Source of the DNA: Elysia chlorotica
Taxonomy: Eukaryota; Mollusca; Gastropoda; Plakobranchidae
Length of the DNA stretch: 64,000 nt
NCBI GenBank assembly: GCA_003991915.1
Contig: RQTK01000160.1
Coordinates: 97,553 to 161,552 of the forward strand
Direction: 5' to 3'
In this document: positions 1 through 13,215 of the stretch, in pieces
Numbering within the stretch: the first letter of the stretch is position 1
How the letters are laid out: each line of letters begins with the position of its first letter
The notes under the pieces: generated by a model
Told to the model about the DNA's origin: nothing
Seen by the model: only the letters and a program-made list of their open reading frames with translations
Database searches by the model: none
Translations under genes and position numbers: made by a program

Positions 1-18
1 AAGAAGAAGAAGAAGAAG

Positions 19-51
<33 letters not shown>

Positions 52-2884
52 TAATAATAAAAGAAGAAGAAGAAGAAGAAGAAGAAGGAGAAGGAGAAGA
101 AGAAAGAGAAGAAGAAGCACATAACACTGTGTCAGACGCCAGAGCGGGGCTCGACCCACGGGCTTCCTTCGTCGAAAGCCAATGTTCTATCCCAGGGCTA
201 CCGCGTCCGCCTTAAAGTGCTGCTCATTGTGCATCAGTTGAACGTTGCATAAAACCCTTAGCTCCTTTATTCAACCGGCAAAAAGTAGGATTTGAATTGT
301 ATAGGAGCGCTGTTTTCTATATTAATTTTTGTTTGCTCTGTTTTTTTTATGTGTGTTTTTGTTTTGTTTTTTTTGTTTTTTGTAGGAGATGAGCTCTCTC
401 TGCCTCCCTTAGGTTTTAAAACCTATACGTCGAAGGGACCCAAAACTAACGTCTGATAGTATTATGTGATTCCACGTACTAGACAGCACGGTAATATCAT
501 GATTTATGCCTCGGCCGTTCACAATAAAATGACACCGACCCAACCACCAAGGGAACGACGCATGTCAATCAAATTTGTTTCAACACGCGGAATTCCCGAT
601 TCGGTGGCCAACATTTTACGACTTGCGCCAGTAGCCCCCCCCCCCCACCCCCCCCCCCCCACACACACACACACACTAAAATCTACCGGGTAGATCTGCT
701 TTAGGAAAAATAGCTATGGCCGGCTGAGACAAAGATACTGGTAAAGCCGCTCTGTCAATCTTTGTTCGATTCCCGTTTCTTCTTCTTCTTCTTCTCGTTC
801 TCCAACACTCTCTTGAAGGCTACCGTTTTCTATAGTTCAGGAAGGTGCCCGTATTGATGCTTTGTATTTTTTCTTCTCATGAAAAACATAAATGCAATGT
901 ATCTACTGCTAACAAAACTAAAGTAATGGGAAATGTTTTACTTAGTCTTATACATCAAAAGATGAATTTTCATACTTTTATTTCTTTCTTATTTATCTTG
1001 AAATTATATTACTAATTAATTATTACTATTACTTTCCCCTTTTTCTGGGACTTACATACACTGAATATAATAAGTGCTTTAATTTCTTTTTAAAATATCA
1101 GTGAATCATAAGATTATCTTATTACCAACAGTATGGCTGTAAAGACACTTGCAGATCGCTTCAAAATACATACAACCGCTTCACTGTGATAAATCAAGAT
1201 TTTCAGATTCATAGTATCCATCTTGGCAACCCAAAGCTAAAAATGCTTGTATATGAAATTATGAAAAAACAATGAATTATTTATAGCACCGTGGTGCAAG
1301 TACTTGTACTACTGCTGTTGTAATTATGTAAGTATCATTTTGTTTCTTTGAGCCTATACATTGTAAAAAAAAAAAGTATTATGTTATATAATTATGTCAT
1401 CCCAATTTCTGTCGTCACGAGTTATAAAGAACGGTTTGTCAAAATGCGAGTCATCCTAACGCTGATCAAATCGTCAGAAACATTAGAGCGACCGCTTATT
1501 TTTCTATATTTTATACATGACCACAAAGCGCCAAATCAATACATGTAGCACGCTGACAATCATGTGAGTTAAAATTTTCAAGGAAGGGTGAGTGTTTAGT
1601 ACATCAGATTACAGATATACCGAAGGTCGTCCCAATCATGATTTGCACACTGGTCGTTGTGAAGAGTGGTTGTCAAATAATGGAGAGTTTGACATAAGGC
1701 ACCCTCCCAGTCTAAGAACATGGAAAGGAACCCTGTTCTCATCTAACACTAGAGGTTCCAATGCTACATCTGCATGTAGATCATACAGATTCAAGAACGT
1801 TTTCTCTGACTAAAAAATATAAGAATTACAACTGTCTAAAATAAAACTTCATCACCGAGTTCGCAGTATGGAATATCATATAATTAATTATATGCAATTT
1901 TTATCTCAGTAGCATATCAATGTGTTTATGAAGTTTGTGCCAGTTTCATGGTAATGTTAAAATTAAAACACTCATCACCCATGCGCAGTAGACCTATTCA
2001 GGCCATGCTGGTAACTTTATTTCACTCCGAACCTTCTTCGATTATCTCAAAACTACATTAAAAATGAGATGCCGTTCTGCTAGCACAGTGAAAACTCCCA
2101 AGACAACATTTCATTTTGCTGGAAAGCAAAGATACAAAACACACCAAGAATAACATCTACAAAAGATTTAAAAAAAAACAGAATCGTTGAAGTTTACCTC
2201 TCAACATTTATTTATTAATCATTTAATGCACCTATCCTTTGCAGAAAAAAAGGCAATTGTTGTTTCGTGTGGTAACAATATTAAGTCACACCAAACTGTT
2301 TCATTGTCTGCACATGTAGGCACTGGACTCGAAAGCTGGCCCAACACCAGCTAATTTGTACTGAGTCTTGAGACCATACAAAAAAATAACATTCACAAGA
2401 AACAATTACATGAAAATTAAAAATTATGACAAAATTAAAATAAAATATTATAAAAATAAAGAAAAACAATGTTTTTTCTCCCTAAGTCACTTGTCTTTAA
2501 GTTCAATTCAATATAAGTCATAATATATTAAAATATGAATGTTCTTCTTTTCTTGCTTTTTTCCCTTGACAAAGAAAGAAACAAAATATACACCCAGTTT
2601 ATTCTTAAATTAACTACATTGCCCGCAAAAAAATCTGCGCATGTTTAAAAATCATTTGTAAAACAACACAGCACCACTGAGAACAAAAATTAACCAAGAC
2701 TTTAAAAAAAACACAAAAATGACTGTGTAAATCTTATTTGATGATCATTACATGTTTTGAGGCCTCAGGATGTGTTTTTTCTTCTTCAGCTTCAACAGAG
2801 GGTTGGATGTTTCATACGTGCCTATGTTTTTGTCACTATCGCTCATATAAAGAAATGAATATAATTAGTTACTTGTAAGACATT

Positions 2885-3175
2885 AGTTAGCCATAGGGTC
2901 AATATAATTTTTCTTTCATGTCGGTTGGCTTCCAAAATGTATGCATCCACTCACTATGGTACTAATATGTACATTTTTATATTGCAGTTTTTTTAAACAT
3001 TAGAATGGCTTTTGATGGGTATCAGAAAATGAAAATAATTTGTTACCTGTCAGTCTATAGCTGGCCATAGGGTCAATATTAATTATATTTATCATGTCGG
3101 CTGTCTCGCAAAATGTATGCATTCACTCACTACAAATGTATGGACACTAACATTGTACATTTTTTATTTTCCAAT
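2885..3175. repeat. Two-copy direct repeat of about 175 bp
   Basis: GCCATAGGGTCAATATWAWT, TCATGTCGGYTG, CAAAATGTATGCATYCACTC and TGTACATTTTT occur in the same order near 2890-2985 and 3064-3165. No coding potential is seen. Confidence 0.7.
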
Positions 3176-3871
3176 TCTCAACACAATAACATAAGATGAT
3201 TAGAATGGGAGATCAACTGGACCAAGAACAGACTTGCTCTTACAGTGCCATGTTTTTATACACATGCATTTCCAAATAGAAATTTAGGCATCTGAAATTT
3301 TGAAGGACACACACAATATGAAAAAATAGACAATAAAACTCATAGGGGTCACCATAAAAAAACTCTTCCACTTATAAAAAAAACAACATAAAAGTCCCAC
3401 AGAATGTTATAATTGAGATTGTGTCTATTTATGGAAAGAATAAAAACCAACAAAAAATAAACCCCCAATTTAGCAATAGGCAAACTTGTAAAAAGTAATG
3501 ACCAACCAAACAAATATATTTCACGCAAGTTTCCTTGAAATAACATTAAAAACCATAATTATGACAAAATCATGACTGGGGCCCTATGTTTCATAGTATG
3601 TACACATTTGCTTCCATTTAAACAGCACTAAAACAAAGATAATCATTTGAATATAAATATATGAATCAATAGAATTATGTGTATGTTAAATAGTATGACA
3701 ATTACTTTGTACAATAAAATGCAATGGTTTTTTGATGAGTAGAATCAAAAATCAAAATCACAAAGGATAAAAAAGCTAAATAATTGTAAGTTTATTGAAT
3801 CATATCATTATGAATACAATTATTCTCTTTTTTTTATTGTCGTCATCATCAGTAATATTATCATCATCATC

Positions 3872-3924
<53 letters not shown>

Positions 3925-5469
3925 CATTATTATTATTATTATGATTATTGTTTTTATCATTATAAATATTGCTATTATTAAAAGGGTTTTAATTGGAATA
4001 AGACAAATAAAGTACAAAATCATTTTTACAATAATTATTTTTGTTGAAAATCACAAGCTGAAGCTCAAATTTTCATTAAAAAAAAAGAGAGAATTTAATT
4101 AATAAACAACAACAGCAACAACAACGAAGTTAACAAAAATAGTCTTACAAGTACGGATGACTTGGTTGTAAAACTAATCATTAATTTTGATGATCAGCAC
4201 AAGATTTGATTGACAGGCTGACTTAACCTCCACTTAAATCTTTACCATACCATTTAATTAAGCTGCCCATTTTGATTATTGTCAAATTTTGGAATTAAGA
4301 ATTTATCAGTCTTAGTAAAGCCCCATAGTTTAAAAAAAGAAGACCAACTTCACACCAAGTTGAAATCTTAAAAAAAGAAAATGGGACCAAAAAAAAAATT
4401 ATATTTTCTGAGGATATATATGTGCACACCATACTGGTATCTATGTTTATGACCAATCATGTGATAGCCTTCACTGGTTTAAAGTGGCATATTTAGTGAC
4501 AGTATACACCTGCATTTATATGATGTATACAAATATTAGTTTTATATAATCATATATTAAAAATAGTGCAATCCTCTCATTCAAATTTCGATTTTATAAA
4601 ACAAAAAATGTCGGGTTATTAATTATTGTGGAAACTTAAAAAAAAAAAATTCTTAAAAAGATGTTCCCGTTTTGTCTTGTACAAAACAATTACAATTTTA
4701 CTTCAGTGATACCTTTTCAGGACTTGACACTTTTACACTTCAACCTTCCATGCACACAATTAGTGCAATCATGTTTACCGTAAGGCTTTATTTCACCACA
4801 TAAGCATTTCTGTCTTTACCCTGATAACTTTAAGGACTAAATTTCAGGAATTGTATGGTTTAATTTGTGGTTCATAGTCATGTAACACAATAAAACATCA
4901 GAGATGTATGAACCCTAAAACACTGCCCTGTACAAACCAACAGACATACACATGTATATATATTTGCATCCAGTGTGACACCAGTATAATCATAAATGGA
5001 AAAATTACTAAAAGCCATGTCTTATCATACATGATTATGCCTCTATAGATACAAGGTAATAAACATACATATGTACATATTCATGGGATCAATTGATATA
5101 ACATTCTCTAAAAGTAAAATAATGCTTTGTACATTTGTTTATAAATATAACTTAGCATAATCTAATACAACCCCCCCCCCCCCCCCCCCCCCAACACCCA
5201 CCCCATCAAATCTCAACCCCCCCCCCCCCCCCCTCCCCATAAAATCAACTCTCTAATCGAAAAATAAGACAAAATGTAAAGCTTCTCATCCTCAAGATAG
5301 GAGTAGCTTAGAAAAAACTTTTAAAATGAATACGATTTCTCAAGTGCCATCACTGTTAGACATACAAGTGTATTTTTTTCAAGACTTAAGAAGAAAGAAA
5401 CAATAGTAGCTTTACACTGACGATAGACTAACACTTTCAGTCAAAACAGGCAAAGGTAAAGCTTGGTTT

Positions 5470-5780
5470 CCTAATGTCCAATATCAGCCACTAAGCTGTA
5501 AATCGTGGACAATCTTGCATGCTGACAAGAATGCTCAGCCGGCAGAGAGTTGGGTTGGTATAGCATCCAACATCAGCACAATATAAGCTATATTGTGGAC
5601 AGTCCCCAAGACTTGTACGTCTGACAATTTTATGTCTCACACACGAGACAGGGTGGGAATACCATGACTTCTGTCTCAGCCGATCATATCCAACTGACGC
5701 CGACCCAACCAGTAAGCTCAGCCGATGAAATAATCGCGACACAAACCCAACCAGTAGGGGAAGGAACCCAACAGAAAAAT
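5470..5780 (-). mobile_element. tRNA-derived SINE, rearranged copy
   Basis: Carries the family tail (AACATCAGCACAATATAAGC), TATTGTGGACAGTCCCCAAG, and the body GACAATTTTATG through CCGACCCAACCAGTA. The tail and the CCAACCAGTA end both appear twice, suggesting a nested or duplicated insertion. Confidence 0.75.
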
Positions 5781-8700
5781 TTGCTCTATCACGATATTGA
5801 ACTAGAAAAAACCTTCTAAATAGGACCCCAAAGCTCTACCACATTAGCCAGCTTGCCCCTCTTACTTTAAGTCACATAAAGAGGGATGGTCTTGCTTATG
5901 GATAACATTGATTCGAACCAATAGGCTACCTTCATATTTACGACCTATTATAGTCAGCTATACATTTATAGATCTGAACTCTAGGAACACTCAACAATTT
6001 CTTTACTAGGTGAAAAATCGATTCTAGCCAACTAAAAATGTTTTGTCATTTGTTAAAGTGATTTGCTGTGGTAAAAAAAAAAAGAGGCGTTTAAAATTTC
6101 AGGCATAATGAACAGAGACTTTATGCTTAGAGCATTACTATCATAATAATCTAGTGGTATTTCAAAAGGCACACACACACACAAAAAGTATTATAACAAT
6201 ATTTAATTTTTACCATTTTACAAAAATAACATACCCTGTTACACTTTGAGCTTACAAAAAAAATGTTAAATTGTGAAATTGTATAAAAGACTTCTTTGCA
6301 ATAAACACTTCTTGCATTTTTATGAATTTTTTGGCATATTATTAAAGTGCATCCTACAAATCTTGTAAAATACAAATAAACAATGGAGTCAGTGAGGAGA
6401 ACTTGGTTATTTAACAGGTGAAATTTAGTTTTGGATAAAATTTGTTCAAAAATGTAAAATTTAGAAAATTTAGGTGGAAAAACAAAATCATTGCAATGGC
6501 CTAGATACATAGTTGAGCTAGCGAATACACAGTATTTTTCTAAATATAACTAAGGCTGCCAAATTCACATTCAAGGCATGAATACATGTTCCATTATTTG
6601 CTGTTTCTTTATCTGTGCCTTTTTGTTTTTGTTTGTTTAATAAACAACACATGCAGTGTTCTGAAATATTAAATTTCTTTAAAAGAAAAAAAATAGATAA
6701 AACTCTTGAGTCATATTGACCAATACAGCATAAATTTTATGTTTTTAGCCTGTTTAACCGCAATCATCATTTCAAAACATAAGAGTGTTTTCACCAGAGA
6801 GGTCTCAAAATGGAACCAAGGAACTCAATTCTTAGAGTATGTATTTTAGAAATTCTTTCCTCCAACAGTTTTAGATACAGAGAAAAGGTTCAACTCCTAC
6901 TTCATACCTCCCCTTCAGATCAAAGATCCTACGAAACTGAGTTTTTTAAATCTAAGATATGGGGCAGAAAAAACACATGACATGAAAAACTGAAATGTCT
7001 GGTATCGATATTGAACAAAAGTTTTGACAATATTCTGCAATTTCATCTTTCCACAAATGTGCATACGCTCTTGAAGAGTGAACAATTTTTTTTTTTAATT
7101 TAATATATAGGGGTATTAAATTGATTTGTTGTTTGTTTTTTGTTTAAAATCATCATGCAGATCTCTTGTTGAAGTTATAATTATATTTATAAAAATGGAG
7201 TGCTGCCCAGAATATTCATTTATTCTAAAAATGTCATACTAGTTTTTTTTTTAAATGGTCTATACAACAAATTTGTAATTAAAAAAAAAAAAAAAGCAAT
7301 GGCCATGGAGGGTAGGTAAATGTTTCCCACATAATTATACAAAATTTGATACAGTAGGACCATGTATGTGTTTTGAGGGATTCTAATTCAGCGTGAACAT
7401 AATTATATCAAACTGAGTGTCTTTTAAAAAAATGATTTTTTCATTACCATCTACTCCTCCATTTTTACAAGTTAATATGTACAAGAAAGTACAGGCTTGG
7501 AATAGCTAGATTGGAACTCTAGTCCAAATGATACAAAAAAAATCTATAAAACAAACAAACAAAACAGATGCAACAGCATTGCACAATTAAATAAAATACT
7601 ATAAAGTATGACATTAATGTGGTTTCTGGCAATTCTGAGAAGAGACAGCATTGCAAACAATGGCAGTGTTCCCTTGACTTATAATGGAATGCTAAAACAG
7701 AACACATAACTCAAGTAAATAAAAATCTCTGTGCTGCAATCCACAAACAAGCTGACAACTTTGAGCACATTGTATGTGGAGTAAAACAGTAAATAAAGCT
7801 AAAAATTTAATTTCTGTAGAGATATTTGGTGAGATCTTACTAGTTGGTTCAGACCTTGCTGACATTGTATGCATAAAGAGTAGGGCTCCGAATCCAGCAG
7901 ATCTTATAGATGTTGATCAGCCTCTTCCTTCAAAGTGACTGCATAACACATGCTCACTGCTTCACACTACAAAATACATAGGGAGTCCTTTTGGGCATTC
8001 CATAAAACAACCAAGGTATATACACCACATGTTTTGTTGAATTGCTCTTTTACTCCAAGGTACAACTCTTGCTTTCCCCATAACCATAAGAGCTAGACTC
8101 GGAAAAGAACATGAACTATTACAAATTTTCACCAGAATGGGTCACTTGTCTTAAAAGGACATAGCTGTGTTAAACGTTAAGAATATCATGGCAATTAAAG
8201 ATACAGATGTGTTGAACACAATTACACATTAACTTGTGAGTGAGAGAAAAAGATACACTTAAAAAAAACACAAAAAACTTTACCTTGTTAAATTCAACAT
8301 AATCTATCTGATGTACAATTAAATACTTGTATGTCTCAGTGCTAGTTTTATAAAAGAAAAAAAGAAGTTAAAACCAATACAACTGAGGCCATCAATGCGT
8401 GGACAAAAAAAAAGTGGTATGTGCGGGTATTGAGATACCATTTGGTTTTTACAGGCTATGATAGCCTGAGCCTCCCTCAAATTTACTTTCATTCATATGG
8501 CACCAGAGAGGGAAAGGATAAAAATAAATTATACAAAATATAATAAATAAAGTGAGACATGATGAACGTAATTTGACCCAGGGAAGTGTCAGCGCGTGAA
8601 TTGGACTGCGCTTAAGCTTCAAAAGTAACTCATAAGTTTGGATAGATAAACGATGGCTGCGAACAATAACTTCAAAACCTACCATCAACTTAATAAATGT

Positions 8701-9604
8701 CACAGACATCAGTTTTTGTTAAAGTCAGGATTCAATTCTACCATGCAATGAAGCTGATGAATAAACCTCCTGAAATGCATTTTCTTTCTTTCTTTTTTTT
8801 TTGCTAAGCTTTATCACTGACCCATATATTTTGTATTTGTAAAAAAAAATAATCCCCAAAAAACTTGAACAATTTATGCGAGCAGAGGAACCGCAAAGGG
8901 TGAAGTAGCGTGTGTCCATGTAAGAATTTGACTATTAAGATTCCAAATACTGCTGCTGCAAATAATATACATTTTAAAGTTCTCTCCTATATTCAAGATG
9001 TATTCACCATCAGTTTTGTAAAACATGAAATACTCCAACAGCTTATGAGAGGGAAAAGAATGAGAAAAACGAAAATCTTTAGGGTAAAATCAAAACCTGC
9101 TATGGGATGTATACTTCTTAAAAAAAAAAAATGCTGCCGTTCACTTTCAAGTCTTTTCATGCCTAATTACAGCGAGTCTGTGGAATAAGTATAAGTAGTG
9201 TGGCTAAAATAAAACATTCAGATCTATCTGCCTTTGAATATGATAATCCATAGGGAATAAATCAAGAGTTCAGATTTGAAGTTGGTATCTTCAACATCTC
9301 ACGACAAAAAGTCACTAACCAAACAGTTTCAATCTAGATAAGCTTGAAATAATCTTGTGCGCTGCAATACCTTCCTATATACATAATAATACAGATTTTA
9401 AAAATTTCAGGGTCACCAAAATCTTGTAAAAATTTTGAAATCAGCTGATATAAATCTATTTCCCATAAATTTTATGTAGTGGATGCTTTGTAAACATAAT
9501 TTGTTCATTTCACATAAAATGTGTTCATTTCCAAGCAATTCTAAAACACAGTTTTTCTCTGCTATATTGCACTGAGCTCAATCGTAGTCCAAACAAGAGA
9601 TTAG

Positions 9605-10085
9605 GTATCCTTTGGTCTGGTATATTGGCTGCCTTAAACATTGAATCTTCTTTTAGAGTAACTAGAGACTGGACAGCTATTACTGGTGCCAGGATGGATC
9701 GGTAGATGCTGTTAAAAGATGTGTGTCTCTGCTATGCACTTTGCAAACCTCGCATCTATTTATCCTATAGTGTGGCCTTGGTATTGGCTGCCTTGAACAC
9801 CCCCTTGTTGAATCTCTGCACTCAGGAAAAGCCTTTAGTGCCAAAACTAGAGATTGGGGAAATACCACTGGCACCAGAATAGGTTTGAAGAAGCTGCTGA
9901 CGTTTGCTCAGCTGTGCAACTTGTGAACCTCAGGTTTCATAATTCTATGGTGTGGCCTTAACTTGCCTGCTTTGAGTATCCGCTTGTTAAACCTGTGCAC
10001 CAAGAAAGGCTACCACTGGCTCCAGGTTAGGTTGGACGAAGCTTTAGACCTGTTGCTCCCCGCACACTTAGTAAAGCTCAGGGGT
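9605..10085. repeat. Three diverged direct repeats of about 180 bp abutting the TET stop codon
   Basis: Units start near 9610, 9771 and 9951 and share a TGGYCTTGGTATTGGCTGCC-like start, a TTGTTGAATCTCTGCACYMAG-like stretch, an ACTGGYRCCAGRAT-like block and a CAAACCTCGC/GTGAACCTCA block. The last unit reaches the TET stop codon region. They look like an old tandem repeat within the 3' UTR. Confidence 0.7.
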
Positions 10086-13000
10086 TTTGAACAGCCTGGA
10101 CAACGCCCCCCTGAGGTGGGTGAGGGAAGTCCTGCATCCAGCCGTGGGCGTCCAGCTCCGAGAGGGACTCGAACATTCGCCTTTTAAGATCCTCCTCACT
10201 GGTCGCCTCCGTGTCCGTCTCTGGCTGAACCATGGCAGCCAACGGCGGCCAGTTGTCTCCCTCTGGTAATAGCGGGTCTGTCCACTGGCTGTGGGAGCTT
10301 GACTGCTGCTCCAAGGCACCATGCGATAGCCAGCTGTCGCCAGTGGTGGGCTCGCTCTTTGTGTTGACAGTGTGGGACCCCCAGGGAACTCCTGTATCAG
10401 CTCGGTTCTCCATCATCATCTGTGCCGGCCTGAACTCTCTCTGCGACTGGGGATCGACCACACTGACCTCCTGCTTTACCCTGATTCCTGCCGGATCGTG
10501 TTGCCTAGGATCAAACACCCCATCCAAATCATCTAGGTCGGATGTGTGGAAGGGATCCGAGTAAGACCTTTTCATTTGTTTCGGGATAGAAAGCAGACCA
10601 CTTCTTGCCTGAGCAGACATGTTTCTGTTGTCACCTGCATGGTTTAGCATCAGCTCTGCGGGAAAGTCTGGGCCACACGGATCATCTTTTCTGTCTGCCA
10701 TGACAAGGGCACTATTGGTCAGGCCCTGGCTGTTGTGCTGCAAGGCCGCCAGCATTTCCGGAGTGATCTCCCCCTCCTCCCTGTGGCTGGGTCCCGCTGC
10801 CTCCCGCATGGCCAGGATCAACCTGCGCTCCTCAGCCAGCCTCCTGCGCTCGGCAGACTTGCGCTGGTACTCGCTGTAGCCGTGCTGCGACAGGTTCAGG
10901 TTTTTGTGCTGGTAGAACACCAGGCTGATGCGGTTTGGCTGGTAACGGTTTGGGTTGCGCAGGGCTGTGGTGGCGTGCAGCTCTCGCTTGGCGACCTCGA
11001 ACAGCACGGCGCCATGACACAGGGCAATGGCCACGCCCCCCACAGCCGGATCCTCAAACACTTCGTGGTTGGTCGCCGTATCCACGCTGACAATGGACGA
11101 GTCCAAGACCTGGTAGGGCGGCTCACTCGGGCCTTGCCCGCTTGTGGGCACCACAAAGCCCTCAGATTTGTGAACTTTGACCCGCTTCCCGGGGGTCAAG
11201 CCTCCTGGTTCCATGGCTGCCGACAGACTCAACTCGGGACAAGCGCTGGCTCTCGTACTTTCCATCACGCTGGGGCAAGAGTTGATTCTGTTCAATTTCT
11301 TGGCAGAGGACAGGCAGCCGATAGCGCCTTCTCCGAGGATGGAGCACTGGCTGCCTGCGCCATTCACCATCCCCTTGAACCTGCTGCTCTGCTGGCCAAA
11401 ATGTTTTCTGGGCGAGTCGTCCGTTGGAACGACTAGCGGCGTCGACCAGAGGCTACTGCTGCTATTGTCCAAATCTGTGTCCACTTCACACATGTCAGAG
11501 TGGTAAAGATCATCTTCCTCCTCTAGAAGATCTGGTTGATCCGAGCTTTCCACACAAAAGCCGTTGGCACCACCCTGGGTAACCTGGGTACCATTTTGAT
11601 TAAAAGCTTGACTAGAAAATTCCACCGATGGAGAAGAATACTTGGCATCCACACCTACAGACTGGCTTCTTTGGATGTCGACATGCGGTGACTGCCTAGA
11701 CCGACCAAACTCAGGCTCGCTCAGCCGAGATGACGGACGAACAACGGTTCTGCCAGGGCCACTAAACAGTTCGTCCGCCCGGATGGTGGACTGGTCAGCC
11801 ATGTAAGGGCTGTTGACCAGTTGAGCACCAGATGGCGTTGGTGCCCGCCGCAGGGGGGTCCTGTCCAGCGGACTCGGGGGACAGCTGCTGACGCCTCGTG
11901 ACAAGATCTGTGAGCAGACCGACGTCCTTCCCTGATGACCTTGACCTTTGAGAGGTGGTGCTCCGTAGTGCTGGTCTCCTGACACAGAGTGGGGACGGGC
12001 TGGGAAGTTTTGGGTATACCGACCTGGAGGGAGTGGGTTCGGGGAGCTTCCAGAGACCTCAAGTCTGCATAGTAGGGATTCTTGATAAGATGGAAGAAGG
12101 CACTGAGAAAGCTTTGCCACCACATGGCTATGGCTTTCCGTTGTCTTCTCGATATTGGCTGTGGCAGATTCGTTGTTTAAATGACTTTGGGTGAATCTGG
12201 ATGGCTCACTAGGCATGGAATCGATGTTCTTAGATTGAATTTGAATATTGCTTGTTTCTGCTGCAGACTGGGGAGATTTCTGTTCCTGAGCTGTTGTGAC
12301 CAACTGTTGGGGAGGCACTGGCAAACACATGTTTGGATGCATAGAGTTGTTTGAGCTTGGGTTACACGATGAGGTGGTGTGAGACAACGATTGTGATGAC
12401 GTGCACGTGAAAGACGACGTAGAGGTGACTGAAATTAAGCTGCCTGGGAAGGATGTTGCTGAAGGCAATGTTGAAGGAATCGTTGGACAGTGTGTGGACC
12501 ATGATAATGGGACTACTGAATAGGTACTGCTGTTTGATATGACGTTATTTTTTTTGTCACCTGTCTTTGCCTCTGATGCCAGAGGTGACCAGGCTGAATC
12601 CAGAGGTGACAGAGAGTTTGCCTCACTCTTTGCCTGCTGATTCTGCTCGACACCTTTAACAGTTGAATCATTAAGAACCGGGTTTGAGTCCTGCAAGCCA
12701 ATTGCATGATTGCCCTTCTCTTCCGCGATAGCCGATCCACTAACTTCATTATACTTTCCATCAGTTCGAATTACAACACCTGCACCAATTTTCTCTCTCA
12801 GACTGAAACTGCCCGGTTCCGACAGTCCATTGAAGTGGAACGACTTGCCCTCCTTTTTAAGTATCCCCAGCTTTGAGAAAATTCCGCGGCCAATCCTGTT
12901 GCTGCCAGCAATGCCACATTTTTTCACGCCCGCCAGGCTGAGCATCCTGGCCTTCCCCAGGCGCAGCTTCTTGATGAGGCCTTTCTTCAACAGCAGCCCA

Positions 13001-13215
13001 GTCCGATTGCGCTTGCATGGCCTGTATGGGGCAGACCGAGTGCGCACCTGGGTAGGGTACTGGTTCAAAACCTGGAGGGCTCCAGCTCGAACCTTATCCA
13101 CCTGGCCTTGGCGCGAGCCGTACTCATCTGTGGCGTCAAGCACGTATAGAGGCAGAACGTGGAATTGTTCGTCCTGAGCTGGCCCGGCGCCGCGGTGCTT
13201 CATTAGGTTCACCAC
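10078..13215 (-). CDS. TET: TET terminal exon: rest of the catalytic domain and C-terminus
   Basis: 3138 nt, 1045 residues plus stop, after acceptor CCCCCCAG. It begins [20 protein letters not shown]; the His of EQFH aligns with TET2 H1416 (2-oxoglutarate contact). A basic [15 protein letters not shown] stretch is followed by a Ser/Pro/Gln-rich, disordered-looking insert of roughly 650 residues. The fold closes with [25 protein letters not shown] (iron His), [12 protein letters not shown] (2-oxoglutarate Arg) and a short helical, charged stretch (RRRLAEERR). About 240 variable residues follow, ending VQAVQNP. All catalytic residues I can check are present. Confidence 0.95.
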   Translation of the reverse strand: MVNLMKHRGAGPAQDEQFHVLPLYVLDATDEYGSRQGQVDKVRAGALQVLNQYPTQVRTRSAPYRPCKRNRTGLLLKKGLIKKLRLGKARMLSLAGVKKCGIAGSNRIGRGIFSKLGILKKEGKSFHFNGLSEPGSFSLREKIGAGVVIRTDGKYNEVSGSAIAEEKGNHAIGLQDSNPVLNDSTVKGVEQNQQAKSEANSLSPLDSAWSPLASEAKTGDKKNNVISNSSTYSVVPLSWSTHCPTIPSTLPSATSFPGSLISVTSTSSFTCTSSQSLSHTTSSCNPSSNNSMHPNMCLPVPPQQLVTTAQEQKSPQSAAETSNIQIQSKNIDSMPSEPSRFTQSHLNNESATANIEKTTESHSHVVAKLSQCLLPSYQESLLCRLEVSGSSPNPLPPGRYTQNFPARPHSVSGDQHYGAPPLKGQGHQGRTSVCSQILSRGVSSCPPSPLDRTPLRRAPTPSGAQLVNSPYMADQSTIRADELFSGPGRTVVRPSSRLSEPEFGRSRQSPHVDIQRSQSVGVDAKYSSPSVEFSSQAFNQNGTQVTQGGANGFCVESSDQPDLLEEEDDLYHSDMCEVDTDLDNSSSSLWSTPLVVPTDDSPRKHFGQQSSRFKGMVNGAGSQCSILGEGAIGCLSSAKKLNRINSCPSVMESTRASACPELSLSAAMEPGGLTPGKRVKVHKSEGFVVPTSGQGPSEPPYQVLDSSIVSVDTATNHEVFEDPAVGGVAIALCHGAVLFEVAKRELHATTALRNPNRYQPNRISLVFYQHKNLNLSQHGYSEYQRKSAERRRLAEERRLILAMREAAGPSHREEGEITPEMLAALQHNSQGLTNSALVMADRKDDPCGPDFPAELMLNHAGDNRNMSAQARSGLLSIPKQMKRSYSDPFHTSDLDDLDGVFDPRQHDPAGIRVKQEVSVVDPQSQREFRPAQMMMENRADTGVPWGSHTVNTKSEPTTGDSWLSHGALEQQSSSHSQWTDPLLPEGDNWPPLAAMVQPETDTEATSEEDLKRRMFESLSELDAHGWMQDFPHPPQGGVVQAVQNP

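Larger units (their letters stand above)
1..10077. other. Downstream flank and probable long 3' UTR of TET
   Basis: No protein-coding exon is recognised here. The part nearest the TET stop is presumably 3' UTR. Candidate AATAAA signals on the minus strand lie at several places, including 7212, 3789 and 2216-2207, and I cannot choose between them. Other contents: GAA repeats (1-110), a C-run and (CA)n at 637-676, ATT repeats (3885-3945), two C-runs (5170-5200, 5219-5233), SINE pieces (120-215, 405-590, 5470-5780), a two-copy repeat (2885-3175) and the 180-bp repeats next to the stop codon. Between about 800 and 5450 there are no SINEs and the DNA is strongly AT-rich. Confidence 0.5.

Noticed and set aside
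10735..11436. Plus-strand open frame of 233 codons
   Set aside because: It is the antisense shadow of the TET terminal exon, whose minus-strand frame carries the conserved catalytic motifs.
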